Shown: piece after piece, positions 1 through 5,088 of the stretch | Position numbering within the stretch: position 1 is the first letter of the stretch | Layout of the letters: each line of letters starts with the position of its first letter | From: Chitinivibrionales bacterium | GTDB taxonomy: Bacteria > Fibrobacterota > Chitinivibrionia > Chitinivibrionales > JANQEN01 | Length of the DNA stretch: 6,694 bases | Direction: 5' to 3' | NCBI GenBank assembly: GCA_030593665.1 | Contig: JAUVGS010000122.1 | Location: 1-6,694, forward strand | Position numbers and translations under genes: made by a program | Notes under the pieces: model-generated | What the model was told of the DNA's origin: nothing | What the model saw: only the letters and a program-made list of their open reading frames with translations | Databases searched by the model: none

Positions 1-1
1 A

Positions 2-706
2 TTTGATGCGGTATTTGTCGGATCCGGTGCAGGCCTGCCGTCATTTATGCGGATCCCGGGTGAGAATAGTATCGGCGTATATTCAGCGAATGAATATTTA
101 ACGCGCAGCAATTTGATGAAGGCATATCTTGATGATGCACTGACACCGATAATCCGGGGTAAAAAGGTCGTAACAGTCGGCGGCGGTAATGTTGCCATGG
201 ATTCTGCACGCACCGCCCTGCGCCTCGGAGCTGATCCCTCGATAATAGTCTATCGGCGCAGTGAAGTAGAGATGCCTGCCCGAAACGCGGAGATTCATCA
301 CGCAAAAGAGGAAGGTATCGAATTTAACCTGTTGACAAATCCAATTGAGATACTTGCCGGTGAAAAAGGCTTTGTAAAAGGTATCCGCTGCATTCGCATG
401 GAACTTGGGGAACCTGATGATTCGGGACGACGTCGTCCGGTTCCTGTCCAGGGAAGTGAATTCGAGATCGAATGCGATGTCGTTATTATTGCAATCGGCA
501 ATAAGCCGAATCCACTTATCCCTAATACAACTCCGGATATTGATATCTCAAAGTGGGGAACCATTGTTGCCAGTGAAGAGGATGGCAGGACCTCGAAGAA
601 ATATATCTATGCCGGCGGGGATATTGTAACCGGTGCAGCGACAGTAATACTGGCAATGGGTGCCGGAAAAGTTGCGGCCGGGAGTATTGTTGAGGATTTG
701 CTGTAA
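2..706 (+). CDS. gltA: NADPH-dependent glutamate synthase / NfnB-like flavoprotein, C-terminal part (5' end outside window)
   Basis: The frame is open from the left edge, so only the last 234 codons are present; an internal ATG at 47 is not the start. Seen (numbering visible residues): a flavin-domain segment with GSGAGLPSFM at 7-16 and PGEN at 19-22, an NAD(P)-binding glycine motif GGGNVAMD at 60-67, a YRR at 84-86 suited to the NADP 2'-phosphate, AIGNKPNP in the middle, and the closing flavin-contact motif GGDIVTGAATVILAMGAGK at 205-223. This is the pattern of the small subunit of glutamate synthase and its close relatives: the homotetrameric GltA type and the large subunit of NADH-dependent ferredoxin:NADP oxidoreductase (NfnB/SudA). 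These cytoplasmic FAD enzymes pass electrons from NADPH. Which of them it is depends on the missing upstream gene: an NfnA/SudB-like neighbour would favour Nfn. One oddity: the usual FMGIPGEN reads FMRIPGEN (Arg17). The family call is firm; the exact enzyme is not. Confidence 0.9.
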   Translation, partial: FDAVFVGSGAGLPSFMRIPGENSIGVYSANEYLTRSNLMKAYLDDALTPIIRGKKVVTVGGGNVAMDSARTALRLGADPSIIVYRRSEVEMPARNAEIHHAKEEGIEFNLLTNPIEILAGEKGFVKGIRCIRMELGEPDDSGRRRPVPVQGSEFEIECDVVIIAIGNKPNPLIPNTTPDIDISKWGTIVASEEDGRTSKKYIYAGGDIVTGAATVILAMGAGKVAAGSIVEDLL

Positions 707-722
707 TTAGTGTTTTGTCCAT

Positions 723-739
723 ATTTACGGGGCGTAAAT
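723..739 (+). terminator. Possible weak terminator hairpin after the flavoprotein gene
   Basis: Seventeen bases past the stop codon, a perfect 7-bp stem (ATTTACG / CGTAAAT) closes a GGG loop. It is followed after four bases by a run of only four T. The position fits transcription ending, but the stem is AT-rich and the T-run is short, so it is a weak intrinsic terminator at best. A second small hairpin (GCGGG-ATAAA-CCCGC, 770-784) lies further on without a T-run on either strand. Confidence 0.35.
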
Positions 740-898
740 GCGATTTTGCAATTATCTCATTATACTAACGCGGGATAAACCCGCAAGTAAGTTCCTTATC
801 AGATTCCTTTCTAACCGAAGAAAGCATTCGAAATAAAGTATTGTAACAAATAAATTTGTAACCAATACCTAAAAAACAAGAAAGCAATCTGTAAGGTA

Positions 899-924
899 CT
901 AATGCATAATCATAATTGCATTAG
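899..924. other. Hairpin just past the 3' end of the esterase gene
   Basis: A perfect 8-bp inverted repeat (CTAATGCA at 899-906, TGCATTAG at 917-924) surrounds a 10-base loop, four bases past the esterase stop on the minus strand. It may protect or end the esterase mRNA. No T-run follows directly on the minus strand; a run of six T (871-876) comes about 22 bases later. This is structure seen directly; terminator function is only inferred. Confidence 0.4.
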
Positions 925-928
925 ATAT

Positions 929-2047
929 CTAATTCCATATAATAATTGACTCATAATAGTTAAGGCCATCTTGCACAAGGTGAACAAAGTAAACGCCGTT
1001 CGCCGGCTTTCTACTGCCCGTTATCCGAATATGATTCTCCAAAGTCCGCACACGGCTTAAAACCTTTCCTTGTGCATCATAGATTTTTATATTTTTAATG
1101 CCTGATATTCCATGTATCGTAATATGCACAACACCCGATTTCAATTGAGCAGATACCAGAGGCCCGGATATTGACGAAATGGCGCAATCGGTTTTTACCG
1201 CAGTATTGGAATAATCCAGATACTTAGAGATAAAGCTGACATTGTTTCCCCCTTCCTCTTCCAGCAGACAAACCAGATTGTGGGCACATATTGTCTCTAC
1301 GTGCTCAACGGTGATTCCATACGATTGAAGCGTATCGCGCATCCGCCGATTGGCCAATTTCAGAGCGCCGACAGCCAGGCGAACATGCATGCTGTCAATA
1401 AGGGTATGTTTATTCAGTTCGAGGTTGTACCAGGGAGAGAAATTCTTGAAATACTCTTCATTGTTGTCAAAAATTTCGTTGGCAATTTCCGGTTTTTGGT
1501 TGACTAAGGTAGCCCAGGTATGAAGCGCACCATCATACACGACACATGAGCTGAAGAGTTTCGGGAATTTTGCCGCATATTCAATAGCTCCAAAGCCACC
1601 CATGGAAAATCCTTCAATAGCCCGGGCACTGCGAAACGCGTGGGTGCGGTACTGCATATCAATATAAGGTATCATTTCCCGTATTACGTGAGTCTCAGCA
1701 GGTTTTATACTATCCTTGCTGTCGCTCCACATGCTGTTAATAAAACCGTTGGGAAAGACGACAATAACCGGGCCGATACTATTCTGTCCCGTTGCAGCTT
1801 CAAAGGTTTCCGGAATGATCGTATTCTGTTTTCCACCCTGATTGCCGTTCAACCCATGCAGATGGTAGATAACCGGGTAACGTTCCATACTGTTCTCATA
1901 ACCGGGCGGCAGATAGATATTAAATAGAATCTTATTTCCGGTAATCGGACCGGTGAAGCTTTCCTCATGAACCGTTCCGTTCAAGCCATATAATTGAAAA
2001 GCAACGATACCAAAAATAGTGGCTATTTTTAAAAGAAATAATTTCAT
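929..2047 (-). CDS. Secreted esterase (PF00756-type alpha/beta hydrolase) with C-terminal sorting-like domain
   Basis: A 372-residue secreted hydrolase. Residues 1-24 form a signal peptide (KLFLLK then a hydrophobic stretch). Next come the esterase-family landmarks: YLPPGY (45-50), the oxyanion-hole region YHLHGLNG (61-68), FPNG (98-101), the nucleophile elbow GFSMGG (146-151, Ser148) and an AHN carrying the likely catalytic His256. Residues about 290-372 form a beta-rich module (IKIYDAQGKVL at 320-330, then NGVYFVHLVQDG near the end) like the type IX secretion (Por) tail. Family members cleave esters such as feruloyl or acetyl groups on plant polysaccharide, or S-formylglutathione; secretion makes a polymer substrate likelier. 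The stretch where the acidic triad residue normally sits reads VGALKLANRR, without Asp. I chose the ATG at 2047 because the signal peptide starts there and AGAGGA lies 13 bases upstream; a GTG at 2152 would bury the signal peptide and has no good ribosome site. It appears monocistronic. Confidence 0.82.
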   Translation of the reverse strand: MKLFLLKIATIFGIVAFQLYGLNGTVHEESFTGPITGNKILFNIYLPPGYENSMERYPVIYHLHGLNGNQGGKQNTIIPETFEAATGQNSIGPVIVVFPNGFINSMWSDSKDSIKPAETHVIREMIPYIDMQYRTHAFRSARAIEGFSMGGFGAIEYAAKFPKLFSSCVVYDGALHTWATLVNQKPEIANEIFDNNEEYFKNFSPWYNLELNKHTLIDSMHVRLAVGALKLANRRMRDTLQSYGITVEHVETICAHNLVCLLEEEGGNNVSFISKYLDYSNTAVKTDCAISSISGPLVSAQLKSGVVHITIHGISGIKNIKIYDAQGKVLSRVRTLENHIRITGSRKPANGVYFVHLVQDGLNYYESIIIWN

Positions 2048-2292
2048 GGTACAAATATTTTCCTCTCGAAATTGAAAATTTGAACAAATTATTTCTTCTT
2101 GTTTCATGCCACCGTTAAGGTCAGCTTTGGCAAGCTTAGAAACTATGCCCACCCAAAAGTTGCAACGATTTTGATGGGAAACGTTTTTTTCGTTTATAAT
2201 CCATAATTTCTTGCAAAGAGACCTTTAAAAAGTTATAACACCACTTTACAATAATATAATTCAGTATTTTAATAAATGTTTGCTAAAAAAGT
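2048..2292. other. AT-rich leader/promoter region of the esterase gene
   Basis: No credible gene lies here. The minus-strand frame is open from a GTG at 2152 but encodes a polar stretch ahead of the signal peptide, so it is better read as untranslated leader. On the minus strand, TTGTAA (2246-2251) and TTTAAA (2224-2229), 16 bases apart, are a weak promoter candidate; others fit about as well. A short AAACG-T7-CGTTT mirror lies near 2180-2196. Nothing else stands out. Confidence 0.4.
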
Positions 2293-2402
2293 TAATTAGT
2301 ATCTGTTAAATATAGCTTGTTTTAGATGTCATTCCCGCTGGAAGCATGCGCGGTGTAATCCTCCGCAAGGGGGGAATGACAATTGTTAACAGAAACTAAT
2401 TA
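2293..2402. repeat. Nested palindromic element, MITE-like or structured intergenic repeat
   Basis: The outer arms are 17 bp with one mismatch (2293-2309 against 2386-2402; TAATTAGTATCTGTTAA on the left). Inside them is a second, perfect 10-bp inverted repeat (TGTCATTCCC at 2327-2336, GGGAATGACA at 2372-2381). Inside that is a 4-bp GCGG/CCGC stem (2350-2353, 2363-2366). The TCATTCCCGC...GGGAATGA core resembles small mobile palindromes dispersed in many bacterial genomes (general knowledge; copy number here is unknown). It sits between the end of the membrane-protein gene and the start of the esterase gene, so it could also act as a terminator or mRNA stabiliser for the csoR-like operon. It has no open reading frame of its own. 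Confidence 0.6.
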
Positions 2403-2431
2403 TCCTGCCGTTAAACAGTTGCTTGCTGTAT

Positions 2432-3157
2432 CTATCGTGTGATTATCGGTAATAACCTGGTGTCCTTTATATTAAATTCATCCTCCAGAATAGAATTCGC
2501 AGAATCAACCACCTCTGCCGCTTTTTTGAGAGACTTGGCGGTTATATAGATAGTAGCTGAGAAATCATACATATGATTCGGATTTTTTGCAACATGCATA
2601 TCGACAACCTCAACAATACGTGTTTCCTTCTCCATTAAACGCTGTTTAATAAAATCCACATTAAGATGCTCACTGTTCTGGGAAACCGATTCTTCCATAC
2701 TGGTTGCTTGAAATTTCAATTGATTTTCTATAAATTCATTTACGAAGGATTGATAATTAACGGTAGTAATGTGTTGTCCATGCTCCTTGCCGGGAAAATA
2801 TGTATCCGTAATTTCCTCATCGGTGGTTTTGACAAGCGTCGGTATTGTAACCCTGCTGTTATGGCGGTGGGGGAGTGGTTTTATTTTCAAGCGTTTTTTT
2901 GAGGCGCTTCTCAGAGACATATGGTCCCATACGATTAAAGCAATCCACGTGATGATAAAAGAACCGAGTCCAACAAATACCATGAAAAGTGCCAGCAGTA
3001 CCTGGGTAGTACCTTCTTTAAAGCCAAAGAAATATGACGCGCATACACCGATGGAAACGATTGTGGAGATGGTCAGGCTTAAGGTGATTTCCCAGAAGAG
3101 AAGCCTGTTGTTAACAGATCGCAACAAATGCTTTTTGTGAGAGTTAGAGGTGTGCAT
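2432..3157 (-). CDS. Two-helix membrane protein of unknown function, second gene of the csoR-like operon
   Basis: I do not recognise a family. The 241-residue protein has a short basic, His-containing N-terminus (HTSNSHKKH), two membrane helices (about 24-46 and 52-77) joined by a short FGFKEG turn, and then a soluble tail of about 160 residues. The basic stretch after helix 2 (SASKKRLKIK) and the basic N-terminus suggest both ends face the cytoplasm. The tail holds PHRH and EHGQH, a polar helical part, and a last 60 residues that look like strand-strand-helix-strand (RIVEVVDMHVAK, YDFSATIYITA, SLKKAAEVVDSANSILEDEF, then RLLPII). That order recalls the cytoplasmic domain of cation-diffusion-facilitator transporters, but I see no signature and regard this as a guess. 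It lies 36 bp after the CsoR-like gene on the same strand, so it is probably co-transcribed and repressed with it. I prefer the ATG at 3157 because AAAGGA lies 8 bases upstream; the ATG at 3166 abuts that site. Confidence 0.75.
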   Translation of the reverse strand: MHTSNSHKKHLLRSVNNRLLFWEITLSLTISTIVSIGVCASYFFGFKEGTTQVLLALFMVFVGLGSFIITWIALIVWDHMSLRSASKKRLKIKPLPHRHNSRVTIPTLVKTTDEEITDTYFPGKEHGQHITTVNYQSFVNEFIENQLKFQATSMEESVSQNSEHLNVDFIKQRLMEKETRIVEVVDMHVAKNPNHMYDFSATIYITAKSLKKAAEVVDSANSILEDEFNIKDTRLLPIITR

Positions 3158-3165
3158 ATACAACA

Positions 3166-3171
3166 TCCTTT
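3166..3171 (-). promoter_or_regulatory. Ribosome binding site deciding the start of the membrane protein
   Basis: On the minus strand AAAGGA ends 8 bases before the ATG at 3157. The alternative ATG at 3166 overlaps this purine run and would have no room for a ribosome site, so the third-codon-downstream ATG is favoured. Confidence 0.55.
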
Positions 3172-3193
3172 TGTATAGAGATGGAAAATGTAT

Positions 3194-3484
3194 TCAATGG
3201 GAGACTTTCTTGAAAATGTCAATAAGTTCTTCAGTTGAAGTTATTCTATCCTGTATCAGCTTATCGGCCATATCATGTTGGATATACCCTTTGAGTAAAA
3301 GGTTCCTTGTGCTGTTTAAAGCTGATTTAACCGATGCAAACTGGTTAAGAATGTTTTTACTGTAAACCCTGGATTGAATAAGTCTGGACAAACCACGGAC
3401 CTGTCCCTCTATTCGTTTTAAACGAATTAGGGCCTCGTCTCTAACTGCGGAGTCAGGATTGTTTTTGCCAATCCCATTTTTCAT
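3194..3484 (-). CDS. CsoR/RcnR-family transcriptional repressor lacking the canonical metal and thiol ligands
   Basis: A 96-residue, all-helical repressor of the CsoR/RcnR/FrmR family (PF02583, formerly DUF156), near full family length. The hallmark RLKRIEGQVRGLSRLI spans 21-36, followed by NILNQFASVKSALN (44-57) and LLLKGYIQHDM (62-72). These proteins bind G-tract operators as tetramers and let go when Cu(I), Ni(II)/Co(II), formaldehyde or sulfane sulfur reaches a Cys on helix 2 and His/Cys on helix 3. The canonical Cys-x24-His-x3-Cys positions fall here, by spacing and flanking residues, on Ser42, Tyr67 and Asp71; the protein contains no Cys at all. His70 is the only His near the site. So it is not a standard copper, nickel, formaldehyde or persulfide sensor; it may sense something else or be a constitutive repressor. 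The start is supported by AAGGAA 6 bases before the ATG. A matching operator lies directly upstream, implying autoregulation, and the membrane-protein gene follows 36 bp downstream. No specific gene symbol is warranted. Confidence 0.9.
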   Translation of the reverse strand: MKNGIGKNNPDSAVRDEALIRLKRIEGQVRGLSRLIQSRVYSKNILNQFASVKSALNSTRNLLLKGYIQHDMADKLIQDRITSTEELIDIFKKVSH

Positions 3485-3501
3485 TAAACGTTCCTTACTA
3501 A

Positions 3502-3525
3502 TATAGGATACCCCCCTACCCTATA
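3502..3525. promoter_or_regulatory. Predicted CsoR-family operator: inverted repeat flanking a C6/G6 tract
   Basis: On the plus strand TATAGGATA (3502-3510), CCCCCC (3511-3516) and TACCCTATA (3517-3525). The 9-bp arms are inverted repeats with one mismatch around the six-base tract. This is the known architecture of CsoR/RcnR/FrmR operators. It lies 17 bases upstream of the repressor's start codon and just past the predicted -10 box, where bound repressor would block transcription. The pattern is directly visible; binding is inferred. Confidence 0.75.
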
Positions 3526-3554
3526 AAAGTACAATGAAAGAATAATTAAGTCAA
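3526..3554 (-). promoter_or_regulatory. Candidate sigma-70-type promoter of the csoR-like operon
   Basis: On the minus strand TTGACT (3549-3554) is followed after 17 bases by TACTTT (3526-3531). The -35 box is good and the -10 box poor (three of six consensus positions). The operator begins right after the -10 box, so its placement matches a repressible promoter. Confidence 0.45.
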
Positions 3555-3659
3555 CTGTTTTGTGATAATAAGTTCTTTAAGTAAAATGAAGAGGGGGGGC
3601 AGGGTAGTACCGGAAAAATTCAGAGGATACTTTTTAAATAATCTCAACACCGGATCATA

Positions 3660-5075
3660 TTATTGAAACTTAAATTTCTTAAATCCGATTATCGACATTC
3701 GCAGCAGCAGAAGGCCGTGCCGAAATCTGCTTATCTTCGTGGAACCGTACCTTCGCTCACGGTAACGAACCGGCAATTCAACAATTTTAAGGCTGCGCTT
3801 GGCAGCGCCAAAGAGCAGGTCGAAATCCCCAAAGGGGTCGATTTCCCCGAAATAGTTTCTTCCTTTCTTGATTAGCTCATAGTCTTTTTTTAAAAGGACC
3901 TTGGTACCGCACAGGGTATCCTTTATCCGTTGTTCAAGAAGCCAGGTGAAGATCAGACTGAAAATTTTATTGCCGAGCATATTAAGAAACCGCATGGCGC
4001 CTTTTTCCATGGGGTAGACGAGTCGCGTGCCGTTAATGAATTCTCCCTTACCCTCGGCCAGGGCGTAATAGAATTTCGGAAGGTCTTCTGGTGGAACGGT
4101 CAGGTCGCCGTCGAGTATCATCAGTATATCTCCCTGTGCAGCCTCGAAACCCTTTCTGACCGCATCGCCCTTTCCTTTACCGGCCTTCTGGTGAATGAGC
4201 TTTATCTTTTTGTCGGGGAACTGTTGCATAACCCTCTGTATTTCATCGACAGACCCGTCAGTGGAGTTGCCGTCAACAAATATCAGTTCGGTGGATGTTC
4301 CCATTGGCGCAATTCCCGTTACTGCATTTTTGATGTTACCGGCTTCATTTTTACAGGGGATAATGACTGAACAGGAATAATCTTTGCGGTGACTTTCCTG
4401 TGCCGTCTCTCGTGCGATAAAAAAGTTGATCAGGCAGATGTCCCTGATAACAGGTAGTTTGGCGATATATCTATTAATGATAGTGGAGAGGACCGGTATA
4501 TGAAAGGGGAAGAGAAAACGGGTGCCGCTGTTGATGACTTCGTAATTATTAAGATACAGGATGTTTTTTATATCAGCAGGAGAGAGCCAGTTCTGATACG
4601 GCTGCTTCATTTTGTAGCCCAGTTTTTCCAGCAGCAGAATTGCCGGTTCCCACAGGAAATTGTAATAGGTTATAATAATTCTGGAGGTTGGTTTCGTCAC
4701 TTTTCTCAGATTCCTGAAGGCTGTCCATATATCGGACAGGTGCCCCAGAAGGTCCTGCATTATGATAAAATCGAACTTCTCTTCAAGATGCAGGTCTTCG
4801 ATGTCATCGACCTGAAACGTATAGGTGTTCTTATATTTATTTTTCGAAATACTGATCATCTCTTCACTGGAATCAATGCCGACACCGCGGGTAGGTCTTA
4901 GTTTGTCAAGTAGACTCCCGGTGCTGCAGCCGATTTCGAGTACCGATCCATTGCGGTCAACATGAAATCTGATAAGCCGCTCGAGCTCTTTGTGGTAATA
5001 CCAGTTGCGCTTGCGCCAGTAGTCCCGGTGCTGTGCTGCTTTGTTGAAATAGGCTGTTATATCTTTTTTGTTCAT
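3660..5075 (-). CDS. Bifunctional SAM-dependent methyltransferase / family 2 (DPM1-like) glycosyltransferase
   Basis: A 471-residue fusion. Residues about 1-225 are a class I methyltransferase: the SAM-binding motif VLEIGCSTGSLL (45-56), GIDSS (66-70) as the second strand, DD at 90-91 and FDFIIMQDLLGHL (101-113) as motif IV. Residues about 235-471 are a GT-A glycosyltransferase: SVIIPCKNEAGNI (236-248), FVDGNSTDGS (266-275), GKGKGDAVRKGF (299-310) and the metal-binding DGD at 322-324 followed by LTVPPEDL. This segment is closest to polyprenol-phosphate sugar synthases (dolichol-phosphate mannose or glucose type), which charge a lipid phosphate with hexose at the inner membrane face; no clear C-terminal membrane anchor is present. 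The methylated substrate cannot be read from sequence; the sugar is a reasonable guess. It starts 13 bp after the TMTC-like gene stops, so the two probably share a transcript. I use the ATG at 5075 (MNKKDITAYF) although its ribosome site is poor; a TTG at 5141 would overlap the upstream gene. Confidence 0.88.
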   Translation of the reverse strand: MNKKDITAYFNKAAQHRDYWRKRNWYYHKELERLIRFHVDRNGSVLEIGCSTGSLLDKLRPTRGVGIDSSEEMISISKNKYKNTYTFQVDDIEDLHLEEKFDFIIMQDLLGHLSDIWTAFRNLRKVTKPTSRIIITYYNFLWEPAILLLEKLGYKMKQPYQNWLSPADIKNILYLNNYEVINSGTRFLFPFHIPVLSTIINRYIAKLPVIRDICLINFFIARETAQESHRKDYSCSVIIPCKNEAGNIKNAVTGIAPMGTSTELIFVDGNSTDGSVDEIQRVMQQFPDKKIKLIHQKAGKGKGDAVRKGFEAAQGDILMILDGDLTVPPEDLPKFYYALAEGKGEFINGTRLVYPMEKGAMRFLNMLGNKIFSLIFTWLLEQRIKDTLCGTKVLLKKDYELIKKGRNYFGEIDPFGDFDLLFGAAKRSLKIVELPVRYRERRYGSTKISRFRHGLLLLRMSIIGFKKFKFQ

Positions 5076-5088
5076 ACGTGGTGTATTA

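Noticed and set aside
47..60. FMRIPGEN instead of FMGIPGEN in the glutamate-synthase-like protein, as a sign of inactivation.
   Set aside because: A single substitution beside an otherwise complete set of cofactor motifs; the reading frame is intact, so there is no sign of a pseudogene.
811..890. AAGAAAGCA occurring twice 60 bases apart (818-826, 878-886) and TTGTAAC twice (841-847, 856-862), considered as tandem repeats.
   Set aside because: Short AT-rich matches with poorly matching flanks; expected by chance in such a spacer.
2048..2152. N-terminal extension of the esterase from a GTG at 2152 (35 extra residues) or an ATG at 2107.
   Set aside because: The extension is polar, would hide an evident signal peptide, and has no good ribosome binding site.
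3593..3611. A second G-tract (seven G) followed by GGGTA and the odd palindrome GGTA-G-TACC, 70 bp upstream of the operator, considered as a second CsoR-type site.
   Set aside because: The tract is not flanked by matching arms; the small palindrome lies to one side, so the family architecture is missing.
3663..4901. Plus-strand open frames opposite the glycosyltransferase gene (for example 3930-4370, 4500-4901).
   Set aside because: They lie antisense to a gene with clear domain motifs on the minus strand and encode no recognisable domain.
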